Shown: in pieces, positions 1-7,813 of the stretch | Layout: each line of letters starts with the position of its first letter | Numbering within the stretch: the first letter of the stretch is position 1 | DNA from: an uncultured Prevotella sp. | GTDB taxonomy: Bacteria; Bacteroidota; Bacteroidia; Bacteroidales; Bacteroidaceae | Reading direction: 5' to 3' | Assembly: GCA_937874345.1 (NCBI GenBank) | Contig: CALNBT010000146.1 | Coordinates: forward strand, 1 to 18,212 | Length of the DNA: 18,212 nucleotides | Notes under the pieces: generated by a model | The model's database searches: none | What the model saw: the letters and a program-made list of their open reading frames with translations, nothing else | What the model was told of the DNA's origin: nothing | Translations under genes and position numbers: made by a program

Positions 1-98
1 GCGCTTTGCACAGCTAACGAAAAGACAATTCCTGCCGTTAGGATAATGAAAAGCAAGCCGACAAAAGAAAGGAGGATATTAAAAATTCTATCTTTCAT
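1..98 (-). CDS. pstC: Phosphate ABC transporter permease, N-terminus only (probably PstC)
   Basis: Only the first 32 codons lie in the window; the gene runs off the left edge. The reading frame starts at an ATG at 98-96, 7 bases after the pstS stop codon. It opens MKDRIF and continues as one long hydrophobic stretch, as expected for the first membrane helix of a permease. In phosphate uptake operons the usual order is pstS-pstC-pstA-pstB, so the gene directly after pstS is most likely pstC, an inner-membrane subunit forming the phosphate channel. The visible part is too short to separate PstC from PstA by sequence, so the name rests on gene order. It is presumably co-transcribed with pstS. 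Confidence 0.6.
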   Translation of the reverse strand, partial: MKDRIFNILLSFVGLLFIILTAGIVFSLAVQS

Positions 99-105
99 AA
101 AGTAC

Positions 106-1158
106 TTATAATAAATCTTTCAAAAGTTTTCCTTGATAAGTCATGCTGGAGATGACTGCTTCTGCCTTTTTACGCGCAGTAAGAGGTAAAGGCGAATAGT
201 GTGTCTTATAAGCAGCATCATGAGCTTGGTCACCGATAATATAATAAAGAAACTTTTGTAATGCTTTTGCTTTGGCAAGGCTCCTTCCTCCATAGGCTTG
301 ATCTTTATAGACGATAAGCCATGTCATCGTACTGATGGGATAAGCCTTTGGATTAGCAGGATTAGCGATCATGACACGGATGTCATTAGGGAAATCTTCG
401 ATATCGCCACACAATGATATACTCTCCATGGTTGCAGAAACAAAATTACCAGCCGCATTTTGAATTTTGGCAGCAGGAAGGTTAAGCGCGAGTGAGTATT
501 CTGAGCCAATATAGCCCATTGCACCTGACGTTGATGAAATAACTCCGGCTACACCAGGATTGCCTTTTGCAGCATTACCCACTTTGATATCCAACGTTTT
601 GGCTGCACCAAGTTCCTTTTCCCAATCCTTATCGGTATTACTCATGTAGCTAGAAAAATTGAATGTTGTTCCACTACCATCTGTTCTGTATACGGGAATT
701 ATTGGGATACTTGGCAATTGAACACCAGGATTCACTTTTTGAATCAACGGATCATTCCATTTCGTAATTTTACCTCTATATATCTTTGAGATGATCTCTG
801 ATGTGAGATTCAGATCTTTCACACCTTTCAAGTTGTAGGCAATCACGATGCCACCGATACAGGTTGGGATATGAAGGATTGGTGCAGGCATCATCTTTGC
901 AATTTTCTCATCTTTCAGAAACTCATCTGTACCACCAAAATCAACAGTTTGTTGGGCTAAATTTCGTTGTCCTGCGCCACTACCAACACCGCCGTAGCTC
1001 ACACGCTCCCCTGTAGCAATTCCATATTGTTTGGCAACCTCCGTATAAAAGGGAGCAGGAAACGTTGCACCGGCTCCACTGATGGTTGTGTCATCTCCAC
1101 AAGAAACCATTATCCATCCTATTGCAATTGCAATAAATGCTACTTTCAATCTTTTCAT
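106..1158 (-). CDS. pstS: Phosphate-binding lipoprotein PstS
   Basis: This 350-residue protein is the substrate-binding component of a high-affinity phosphate ABC transporter. It begins with a lipoprotein signal whose lipobox ends VSC, with Cys20 as the predicted lipidated residue, so the protein should be membrane-tethered in the periplasm. Family hallmarks follow: GAGATFPAPFY at 28-38, a DFGGTD segment around Asp78, and the RTDGSGTTF phosphate-binding loop with Arg159, Ser163, Gly164 and Thr165. Length and motif order match full-length PstS proteins. It is the first gene of the operon, 7 bases ahead of the permease. The operon is probably induced by phosphate limitation, an inference from its function and from the repeats upstream. 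No defect was seen. Confidence 0.95.
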   Translation of the reverse strand: MKRLKVAFIAIAIGWIMVSCGDDTTISGAGATFPAPFYTEVAKQYGIATGERVSYGGVGSGAGQRNLAQQTVDFGGTDEFLKDEKIAKMMPAPILHIPTCIGGIVIAYNLKGVKDLNLTSEIISKIYRGKITKWNDPLIQKVNPGVQLPSIPIIPVYRTDGSGTTFNFSSYMSNTDKDWEKELGAAKTLDIKVGNAAKGNPGVAGVISSTSGAMGYIGSEYSLALNLPAAKIQNAAGNFVSATMESISLCGDIEDFPNDIRVMIANPANPKAYPISTMTWLIVYKDQAYGGRSLAKAKALQKFLYYIIGDQAHDAAYKTHYSPLPLTARKKAEAVISSMTYQGKLLKDLL

Positions 1159-1220
1159 ATACCGAATTCAACAATTTTAATTATCTGGAGAAACACTTCT
1201 ATCACTTTATTTCCGTTTGA

Positions 1221-1236
1221 TTTGCGCGCAAAATTA
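1221..1236 (-). promoter_or_regulatory. Predicted pstS promoter with overlapping 12-bp palindrome
   Basis: On the minus strand TAATTTTG (1236-1229) matches the Bacteroidetes -7 consensus TAnnTTTG. No good -33 TTTG lies at the usual 19-21-base spacing. The predicted start of transcription is near 1223, giving a leader of about 65 bases. The perfect palindrome TTTGCGCGCAAA (1221-1232) overlaps the end of the -7 element and the predicted start, a typical place for a repressor site. That role is inference. Confidence 0.5.
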
Positions 1237-1247
1237 CTCTAACGTTA

Positions 1248-1287
1248 TTACAAAAATAAAACCATGATATTAAAATAATGTTACAAA
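1248..1287 (-). promoter_or_regulatory. Possible Pho-box-like direct repeats upstream of pstS
   Basis: TTTGTAA occurs twice on the minus strand, at 1287-1281 and 1254-1248, exactly 33 bases apart, which equals three 11-base steps. The nearer copy ends 11 bases before the -7 element. PhoB sites in Enterobacteria use 7-base direct repeats at 11-base spacing, placed about 10 bases before the -10 box in lieu of a -35 box, and this promoter also lacks a -33 element. The intermediate repeats are poor matches, so the call is tentative. Confidence 0.3.
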
Positions 1288-1365
1288 GCTGGCAATATGC
1301 AGTATTGATCTTTTTCAAAACAATCAGTTCTGGCTATTAGTCTCTCAAAAAAATATCCATAATAC

Positions 1366-1396
1366 TTTGACTTGTCTACTATTTCAGATAACTTTG
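1366..1396 (+). promoter_or_regulatory. Promoter of the pseudoprotease/MORN-lysozyme operon
   Basis: TTTG (1366-1369), a 19-base spacer, then TAACTTTG (1389-1396) is a complete Bacteroidetes housekeeping promoter. Transcription should start at about 1400-1404, essentially on the ATG at 1403, so the mRNA is predicted to be leaderless or nearly so. This also excludes the upstream in-frame TTG at 1367 as the start codon, because it lies inside the -33 element. Confidence 0.75.
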
Positions 1397-1402
1397 CACG
1401 AT

Positions 1403-2440
1403 ATGAAAAGTATAAAGCTGCGGTCAATCAGGATTCCAAATCAATGGCTTATAGTCTTATCTGCTATTGTTTTGGCGATGGTTGCTTTGTTTGTTTGGAA
1501 AGTGTGGCCTGCATCTGATAGACAAATGTTGCAGTCAACCGCAATCGTTGAATGTCAATCGTGGTACGAAGTACAAACCGACGGGATGGTCAAAATGTGC
1601 TTTAGCGACGTTGGCCCCGATTCTGTTTTGCACCATCCTTCATTGAAATGGGACTCATCAAAACAAACTACTTTTACAACAGGGGTTTGGTTAAATCGAC
1701 ATTCGTGGATTCCATCATGTAAGGGCAGATTGGTGACAACTGGTATCTCGAATAAGATGATGGACAAGATGAACGGAAAGTTGCTTATGATGCACGAAAA
1801 CGACCTTAACCAACGGCGTGTAAATCAAATAACAAGCCAACTCAAGGAACTTGATTATTATTTGCATGTGCATCAGGTGCAAGATGAAGGATATAACAAA
1901 GTGGCTGATTATACCGTAAAACAACGTCAAAAATTGGCGTATTGCCAATCTCTTGGGGAAGTGTTAGACAACATTTGTCAAGCAAAAGACATACGTATCG
2001 TGCATCGTTCGACCTATGTTGCTCACGTGAGGTACAATAAAAACAACACGGTGCAAATAGCATGTCGTGTCATAAACACGCGTGATGTTGTAGAAAGTGG
2101 AAAGGACAAGCTACTGATACTTTTGCAAGTGCACGACAAGAAGACACCCAAAGATGTTTCACCTCAATCGATGATGCCATGGAGTAGTGCTAAGAAAGGT
2201 GATGCACTGGCTGTGGGTTATGGCGGATTGGGTGTGGTTGAGTTTGCTTCACCATCTGCAACTCCATCCATTTTGCCTGTAAAACTTCAAAATAGTATGC
2301 ATTCATTGCCACCGGTTCTTGGCAGTGATGGTACGCCAATCTATTCTCAACGAGGGAGATTTATTGGGATTACACTTGGGAGTGAAGTGGTAAGCCGAAC
2401 AATATTGGGCGACTTATTTAAGATAGATGATAAGGAATGA
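1403..2440 (+). CDS. Membrane-anchored protein resembling a degenerate trypsin-like protease
   Basis: The function is not known. The predicted 345-residue product has a short basic N-terminus, one membrane helix at about 15-35 and a large, probably periplasmic, domain. Some segments resemble trypsin-fold (S1) proteases: TGVWLNRHSWIPSC (93-106) looks like the strand leading to the catalytic His, LLILLQVHDKKTP (237-249) like the region of the catalytic Asp, and LGSDGTPIYS (306-315) followed by GRFIGIT like the GDSGGP serine loop. At each site the catalytic residue seems absent: CKG instead of a Cys-x-His, no Asp in register, and GSDG instead of GDSG. A non-catalytic pseudoprotease is therefore my inference. 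The start at 1403 is chosen because the promoter lies directly upstream. Its stop overlaps the next start (ATGA), so it should be translationally coupled to the MORN-GH25 lipoprotein. It could also be an unrelated fold. Confidence 0.6.
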   Translation: MKSIKLRSIRIPNQWLIVLSAIVLAMVALFVWKVWPASDRQMLQSTAIVECQSWYEVQTDGMVKMCFSDVGPDSVLHHPSLKWDSSKQTTFTTGVWLNRHSWIPSCKGRLVTTGISNKMMDKMNGKLLMMHENDLNQRRVNQITSQLKELDYYLHVHQVQDEGYNKVADYTVKQRQKLAYCQSLGEVLDNICQAKDIRIVHRSTYVAHVRYNKNNTVQIACRVINTRDVVESGKDKLLILLQVHDKKTPKDVSPQSMMPWSSAKKGDALAVGYGGLGVVEFASPSATPSILPVKLQNSMHSLPPVLGSDGTPIYSQRGRFIGITLGSEVVSRTILGDLFKIDDKE

Positions 2441-3663
2441 GTCACTTGTTTTTTCTTTCTAATCGGGAAATAGGCCGTTTTTTAGGCTTTATCATCCTGC
2501 TGTTAACAGTCAGTTCATGCAATAAAATTGAACATGACGATCAGGTGATGGTTCACAATGGGGCTTATTCCTACCAAGGTCAAATGCTTAACGGGCAATA
2601 CAACGGATACGGAGAATTGTCTTTAAATGACAGTGTGGTGTATGCTGGTATGTGGCGGCAGGGAAAAAGATATGGAAACGGTGTGTGTTATGACTCCTTA
2701 GGACGACGAATTGTTGGAAAATGGCATGCAGATACGCTCGTTAGCGGAACCCGAACCGACTCGTTGGGTACCTATGTAGGACAGTTCAACCGACATAATC
2801 AAGCTAGTGGGGTAGGCACTTACGATTCATTGAATGCTAATAACCATTATGAAGGCTTTTGGCATGCCGACAAACGTGATGGATTCGGTTTCGCTTCAAC
2901 GGAACGAAAGTTAAGACTGGGCGAATGGAAAGAGAATCATTATCTCGGCGAACGGATGGTATACACCAATCAACGTATTTATGGCATTGATATATCTCGT
3001 TTCCAACATGATATAGGTAAAAAGCATTATCCTATTAATTGGCGTCAGATACGGATCACCCATCTCGGTAGCATCAGCAAAAAAATAATTCAAGGCGAAG
3101 TCAATTATCCCGTTTCGTTTTGTTACATCAAATCAACCGAAGGCACAACAATCCGAAATAAATATTATAAAAGCGACTATCGCAATGCCAAGAAGAATAG
3201 AATTCATTGTGGTTCATATCACTTTTTTTCTATTAATTCTAGTGGTAAGGTTCAAGCAGAATTCTTTTTGCGCAACACTTTTTTCCAAAAAGGAGATTTT
3301 CCCCCTGTACTTGATTTGGAGCCTTTACCCAGTCAGATAAAGAAAATGGGTGGAACAGAAGTTATGTTTCGCGAAGTTCGAACGTGGATGCATATTGTTG
3401 AACATCGCATTGGCGTTCGTCCTATACTGTATATTAATCAGGCATTTGTCAATAAGTATCTTCCGGACGCAGCTGACTTACGCAGTCGCTACAATATTTG
3501 GATAGCTCGATACGGAGACTACAAGCCCGATGTGCATTTGATTTATTGGCAACTAAGTCCAGATGGTCGAATACAAGGCATTCGAGGCGATGTAGACATC
3601 AATGTTTTTAATGGTTATCATGATCGATTTGAAGTTTTTCTTAATGCGGAAAGAATCAAATAG
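2437..3663 (+). CDS. Lipoprotein with MORN repeats and a GH25 lysozyme domain
   Basis: The 408-residue protein starts with a hydrophobic signal ending VSSC, with Cys28 as the predicted lipidation site. Residues 46 to about 178 hold roughly six MORN-type repeats of about 23 residues with spaced Tyr, Gly and Trp (for example YAGMWRQGKRYGNG). From residue 182 a GH25 muramidase domain runs to the end. It keeps the acidic residues of the family: Asp185 in YGIDISRFQ, Glu235 in KSTEG, and Asp293 and Glu295 in LDLEP, plus the late DVDIN motif. It is predicted to cleave the MurNAc-GlcNAc bond of peptidoglycan from a membrane-tethered position. MORN repeats may bind membrane or protein partners; that part is inference. 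It overlaps the preceding gene by 4 bases, so the two products likely act together. A strong terminator follows. Confidence 0.88.
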   Translation: MSHLFFLSNREIGRFLGFIILLLTVSSCNKIEHDDQVMVHNGAYSYQGQMLNGQYNGYGELSLNDSVVYAGMWRQGKRYGNGVCYDSLGRRIVGKWHADTLVSGTRTDSLGTYVGQFNRHNQASGVGTYDSLNANNHYEGFWHADKRDGFGFASTERKLRLGEWKENHYLGERMVYTNQRIYGIDISRFQHDIGKKHYPINWRQIRITHLGSISKKIIQGEVNYPVSFCYIKSTEGTTIRNKYYKSDYRNAKKNRIHCGSYHFFSINSSGKVQAEFFLRNTFFQKGDFPPVLDLEPLPSQIKKMGGTEVMFREVRTWMHIVEHRIGVRPILYINQAFVNKYLPDAADLRSRYNIWIARYGDYKPDVHLIYWQLSPDGRIQGIRGDVDINVFNGYHDRFEVFLNAERIK

Positions 3664-3787
3664 CTTGCTACATTGAGTGACCTAATGAGAAAGGTATTTC
3701 ATTTGTTCATTTTCTTTTTAGGCATATACTCATATTTTCGAATGTAAATTGCTGCGAACTCATATCATTCAGTTCCTTCAGTAACGA

Positions 3788-3829
3788 AAAATCCCTGCAA
3801 CTCTATATTGATATTGTTGCAGGGATTTT
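3788..3829. terminator. Bidirectional terminator between the lysozyme operon and pnp
   Basis: A perfect 14-bp inverted repeat, AAAATCCCTGCAAC (3788-3801) and GTTGCAGGGATTTT (3816-3829), flanks a 14-base AT-rich loop. The A/T ends give a U-run in both orientations, so it can terminate the plus-strand lysozyme operon and the minus-strand pnp gene, which converge here. Confidence 0.88.
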
Positions 3830-3845
3830 GTATTAATTTGCCATG

Positions 3846-3867
3846 AATACTCTTTGTGAAGAGTATT
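3846..3867 (-). other. Hairpin directly after the pnp stop codon
   Basis: AATACTCTT (3846-3854) and AAGAGTATT (3859-3867) form a perfect 9-bp stem with a 4-base loop, 7 bases past the pnp stop codon at 3875. It has no U-tract of its own and lies ahead of the main terminator. It may act as a barrier to 3' exonucleases on the pnp mRNA, which is an inference. Confidence 0.5.
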
Positions 3868-3874
3868 TCATTGA

Positions 3875-6265
3875 CTAAAAATCATTGTTGTCTTCAGGAA
3901 TATCTGTATAACCTTTAGAATAATCACGATGATTGTCCTCATTATTATTGCGATGCTCGTAACGGTTTTGTGAACGTTCACCACGATCATCATGGCGATC
4001 GCGACTATAGTCGTTATCACGACGTGGGCGACGGTCGCCAAAGTCGTTTCTGCGGTCACCTCTTTCATTGCGGTCATTACGATAGCCACCGTTATTGTCA
4101 CGATGAGGACGGCGTTCACGTTCAACATATCCTTCTGGCTTCTCTAAAAGTACCTTGCGAGATAGTTTGTATTTTCCAGTCTTCGGGTCAATCTCCATCA
4201 GTTTAACCTTAATCTTGTCACCTTCCTTGATACCCGCATCTTCTACTGCTTCTAGGCGTTTCCAGTCGATTTCAGAGATATGAAGCAAACCGTCTTTACC
4301 TGGTAGGATTTCAACAAAGCAGCCATAAGGCATGATAGAACGTACGGTTCCTTCATAAACTTCTCCAACTTCAGGCACTGCAACAATTGACTTGATTTTG
4401 CCAATGGCAGCATCGATAGCGTCTTTGTTAGGAGCACTAACTTGGATTTTACCAACACCATCAGACTCGTCAATTGTAATTGTAGCTCCGGTTTCCTCTT
4501 GCATCTGCTGTATAATCTTTCCACCTGGTCCAATAATAGCACCGATAAATTCTTTTGGAATTTCAAATGCCTCAATACGAGGTACTTGTGGTTTCATTTC
4601 GCCACGAGGTTCAGAAATTGTTTCCATCATTTTGCTTAGGATGTATTCGCGTCCTGCTTTAGCTTGAAGCAAGGCTTTTTCTAAGATATCAAAACTTAAA
4701 CCATCACACTTGATATCCATCTGAGTAGCGGTAAGGCCATTGACTGTACCTGTTGTCTTGAAATCCATATCTCCAAGGTGATCTTCATCACCCAAGATAT
4801 CACTCAAAATAGCAAATTTGTCTTCACCAGGGTTCTTGATCAATCCCATTGCGATACCGCTAACGGGGTTCTTCATTGGTACACCTGCATCCATCAATGC
4901 TAATGTTCCTGCACAAACGGTGGCCATGGATGAAGAACCGTTGCTCTCCAAAATCTGGCTTACCAGACGTACTGTATAAGGGAAGTCTTCAGGAATCTGA
5001 TCCTTTATTCCACGCCATGCCAAATGGCCATGGCCAATTTCACGACGACCTACACCGCGCTGAGCTTTTGCTTCACCGGTTGAAAACGGTGGGAAGTTGT
5101 AATGTAGCAAGAAACGTTGATAGCTCTTGTCAAGAACATCGTCAACCATTTTCTCATCCAACTTGGTTCCAAGCGTACAAGTAGAAAGTGATTGTGTCTC
5201 GCCACGGGTGAAGATAGAACTTCCGTGTGGCATTGGCAATGGACTTACTTCACACCAGATTGGGCGAATCTCATCAGTCTTACGACCATCAAGACGAATT
5301 CCTTCGTCAAGGATACAACGGCGCATAGCGTCACGCAGCACGTCATCATAGTAGCGTGTTGCCTCAGCGTGCTTTTCTTCAAGCTCTTCAGCTGTCAAAT
5401 CAGCATGCTCTGTATCGTATTTCTCCAGGAAATCTGCTAAAATCTTGTCGAATGAGTCGTGACGGTCTTGCTTTGGCAGAGCTTGTTTATTGATATCATA
5501 AGCAGGCTGATACAAAGCTTCGTGTATTTGTTTACGCAAGTCTTCATCATTTACCTCATGGTTGTACTCGCGCTTAACATCCTTGCCCAATTCCTTGGAA
5601 AGCTCGTCTTGCAGTGCGCACATTGGTTTAATGGTATCGGCAGCCACTTTCAATGCGTTTAGCAAATCTTGTTCGCTTACCTCTTTCATTTCGCCTTCAA
5701 CCATCATGATGTTGTCTGTTGTAGCTCCAACCATGATATCCATATCAGCTTCTTTCATCTGTTGGAAGGTTGGGTCAACAACATATTCTCCGTTGATACG
5801 TGCAACACGTACCTCAGAGATGTAACTGTCAAATGGGATATCTGAACATGCCAAAGCTGCAGATGCGGCAAAACCTGCCAGCGCATCAGGCTGATCAACG
5901 CCGTCGGCTGATAGGAGCATCACTTGGACATAAACTTCTGCGTGATAGTTTGAGGGGAAAAGTGGACGAAGTACACGGTCCACGATGCGAGATGTCAAAA
6001 TCTCATTGTCACTTGCTTTGCCTTCACGTTTGGTGAACCCACCAGGGTAACGCCCTGCAGCACTGTACTGCTCGCGATAATCAACTTGCAAAGGCATAAA
6101 ATCTGTTCCAGGAACTGCATCCTTTGCTGCACAAACTGTTGCGAGAAGCACTGTGTTGCCCATGCGGAGAACCGCAGCACCATCGGCCTGTTTTGCAACT
6201 TTCCCGGTTTCAATGCTGATGGTTCTGCCATCAGGCAATTGAACTGTTTTCGTAATTACGTTCAT
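3875..6265 (-). CDS. pnp: Polyribonucleotide nucleotidyltransferase (PNPase)
   Basis: This 796-residue enzyme degrades RNA from the 3' end using phosphate and can run in reverse to add tails; it acts as a trimer in the cytoplasm. Domains in order: a first RNase PH-like core (about 1-145), a helical linker (about 245-320), a second RNase PH core (about 325-555) with the SNGSSS segment at 441-446 and catalytic Asp495, Asp501 and Lys503 in GDEDHLGDMDFK, a KH domain with GAIIGPGGKII (575-585), and an S1 domain (about 636-705). Beyond this, residues 711-796 form a low-complexity tail with about 20 Arg plus many Asn, Asp and Gly, absent from the E. coli enzyme (about 711 residues). The gene stands alone, with its own promoter, a leader of about 145 bases and no clear ribosome binding site. 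Confidence 0.98.
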   Translation of the reverse strand: MNVITKTVQLPDGRTISIETGKVAKQADGAAVLRMGNTVLLATVCAAKDAVPGTDFMPLQVDYREQYSAAGRYPGGFTKREGKASDNEILTSRIVDRVLRPLFPSNYHAEVYVQVMLLSADGVDQPDALAGFAASAALACSDIPFDSYISEVRVARINGEYVVDPTFQQMKEADMDIMVGATTDNIMMVEGEMKEVSEQDLLNALKVAADTIKPMCALQDELSKELGKDVKREYNHEVNDEDLRKQIHEALYQPAYDINKQALPKQDRHDSFDKILADFLEKYDTEHADLTAEELEEKHAEATRYYDDVLRDAMRRCILDEGIRLDGRKTDEIRPIWCEVSPLPMPHGSSIFTRGETQSLSTCTLGTKLDEKMVDDVLDKSYQRFLLHYNFPPFSTGEAKAQRGVGRREIGHGHLAWRGIKDQIPEDFPYTVRLVSQILESNGSSSMATVCAGTLALMDAGVPMKNPVSGIAMGLIKNPGEDKFAILSDILGDEDHLGDMDFKTTGTVNGLTATQMDIKCDGLSFDILEKALLQAKAGREYILSKMMETISEPRGEMKPQVPRIEAFEIPKEFIGAIIGPGGKIIQQMQEETGATITIDESDGVGKIQVSAPNKDAIDAAIGKIKSIVAVPEVGEVYEGTVRSIMPYGCFVEILPGKDGLLHISEIDWKRLEAVEDAGIKEGDKIKVKLMEIDPKTGKYKLSRKVLLEKPEGYVERERRPHRDNNGGYRNDRNERGDRRNDFGDRRPRRDNDYSRDRHDDRGERSQNRYEHRNNNEDNHRDYSKGYTDIPEDNNDF

Positions 6266-6415
6266 CTAAAAAAAATAAAAAACTTTATTGTCTTGTCTAA
6301 CATCAAAAAATCTTAACATTCAGCAACTTCAAAGCAAACAAAAAATCAAGACAACTTGTCTATCGACAATATTATGAATTGTTTAGGCAGTCTGCCTTTG
6401 TAACCAAAAATCACG

Positions 6416-6423
6416 CAAAGATA
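6416..6423 (-). promoter_or_regulatory. Predicted pnp promoter and long leader
   Basis: TATCTTTG (6423-6416) on the minus strand is a clean -7 element. The -33 position is T-rich without an exact TTTG. The start near 6410 gives a leader of about 145 bases. The leader has small potential hairpins, for example AGACA/TGTCT around 6345-6361 and ACAAT/ATTGT around 6366-6382. In E. coli the pnp leader is structured and used for autoregulation; whether this holds here is unknown. Confidence 0.5.
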
Positions 6424-6505
6424 AATAAATAATAACTAATAAAAGAATAAAACCCACATTAATTGTTGTTTTTTCCATTTGATAAGATTTATTTGTTTTG
6501 CATTT

Positions 6506-7813
6506 TTATAAGGGATGGCCGGTTAATGTTACAATGTCATTCCAGCGTGTTGTCGGATTCTTACTTTTGAATTGGTGTTGAATGGCATCCGCAAAGACAA
6601 TGGTCTTGCCGTTTTTGGCTTTTTGGTTATATTGTTGTGAAACCAAAGTTACTGTTTCTGTTCCGTTGATACGGTTGAGCAGATCTACAATTTCGTCCAG
6701 TTTGACTTGCTTTTCAAACCGGTTCCTGTCATAATCAAGGAAATTTGTCTGAATAGCATTGTCGGCCATGATGCCCATTACAACCACACCAGCTTTTTTA
6801 TAATGGTATCCTTTTACAAAGATAGATTGCAGACACTTTGTGGCAGCCTGCACAATTTCTTGTGTGGCATTGGATGGGGTTAGCAAGGTGAATTCACTAC
6901 TGTTCCAGTATTGGGGCAAATCCTCCCTGAATCGGTTGGTGTTGACAAATACAGTGACGATAGAAGCGATGGAATGCTGCTTTCTTAGTTTTTCAGCACA
7001 GCGTGCAGCATAGTTGGATACGTGTGTTCTCAGTATTTCAAAATCGGTAACATGCCCCGTAAAACTTCGACTGACACAAATGCTTTTCTTGGGAACAATT
7101 TTTTCATTCGGAATGCAATTCTCCCCATTGAGTTCCATCCAAGTGCGGGTTCCAATGATATTGAAGATGTTGTGAACCCAATCCTTGGAATGCGATGCAA
7201 AATCATAAGCAGTCTGAATGCCTAAATTGGTGAGACGGCTCGTATGCTTTCGGCCGATACCCCATACCTCATTAATGGGGTAGAGCTGCAATGATTTGAT
7301 GCGTTTCTCTTCCGTATCGATGACACAACAATGGTTATAGCCGGTATATTTTTTGGCAAAGTAGCTGGCTACCTTCGCTAAGGTCTTTGTTTGTGCAATG
7401 CCGATGCTGATCGGCATACCAGTATATTTCAATACTTTTTTCTGTAAACAATCTCCCCATTCTTTCATTTCGTCATAAGACATGTCCGGCAATATGCAGA
7501 AAGCTTCGTCTATAGAGTAACGAAACATCTGAGGAGCAGATTTTTGAATGACGGTCATTACGCGGGCAGTCAGTTCACCATACAATTCATAATTGCTTGA
7601 AAAAACGGCAATATCTTCATTCGGAAACTGTTCTTTTAATTGGTAATAGGGTATTCCGCCCTTGATGCCCAATTGCTTTGCCTCCTTGCTACGCGCCACG
7701 ACACATCCGTCGTTATTGCTCAACACAACAACAGGTTTATGCTTTAGGTCAGGCCGGAACACCCGTTCGCAACTGACATAGCAATTATCGCAATCGCAAA
7801 GCGCAAAATACAT
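6506..7813 (-). CDS. umuC: Error-prone DNA polymerase V catalytic subunit UmuC
   Basis: This 435-residue Y-family polymerase copies past DNA lesions. The palm-domain metal ligands are visible: Asp7 in LCDCDNCY and Asp102 with Glu103 in the signature SIDEAF. Tyr12 lies at the steric-gate position that excludes ribonucleotides. The LSNNDGCVVARS and GIGRKHTSRL segments, the latter the helix-hairpin-helix in the thumb, are typical of UmuC, and the length is close to E. coli UmuC (422). The N-terminal motif is DNCY rather than the common NNFY or NAFY. Its ATG directly abuts the umuD stop codon (TAAATG), so the pair forms a tight operon. Activity would need processed UmuD partners. No clear terminator was seen after its stop. 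Confidence 0.95.
   Translation of the reverse strand: MYFALCDCDNCYVSCERVFRPDLKHKPVVVLSNNDGCVVARSKEAKQLGIKGGIPYYQLKEQFPNEDIAVFSSNYELYGELTARVMTVIQKSAPQMFRYSIDEAFCILPDMSYDEMKEWGDCLQKKVLKYTGMPISIGIAQTKTLAKVASYFAKKYTGYNHCCVIDTEEKRIKSLQLYPINEVWGIGRKHTSRLTNLGIQTAYDFASHSKDWVHNIFNIIGTRTWMELNGENCIPNEKIVPKKSICVSRSFTGHVTDFEILRTHVSNYAARCAEKLRKQHSIASIVTVFVNTNRFREDLPQYWNSSEFTLLTPSNATQEIVQAATKCLQSIFVKGYHYKKAGVVVMGIMADNAIQTNFLDYDRNRFEKQVKLDEIVDLLNRINGTETVTLVSQQYNQKAKNGKTIVFADAIQHQFKSKNPTTRWNDIVTLTGHPL

Noticed and set aside
1367..1402. In-frame TTG start that would lengthen the pseudoprotease-like protein by 12 residues
   Set aside because: It lies inside the -33 promoter element, and the ATG at 1403 starts a normal membrane anchor.
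3868..4206. Open frames of 78-86 codons on both strands over the pnp tail
   Set aside because: They are low-complexity shadows of the repetitive Arg/Asp/Asn codons of PNPase and have no family resemblance.
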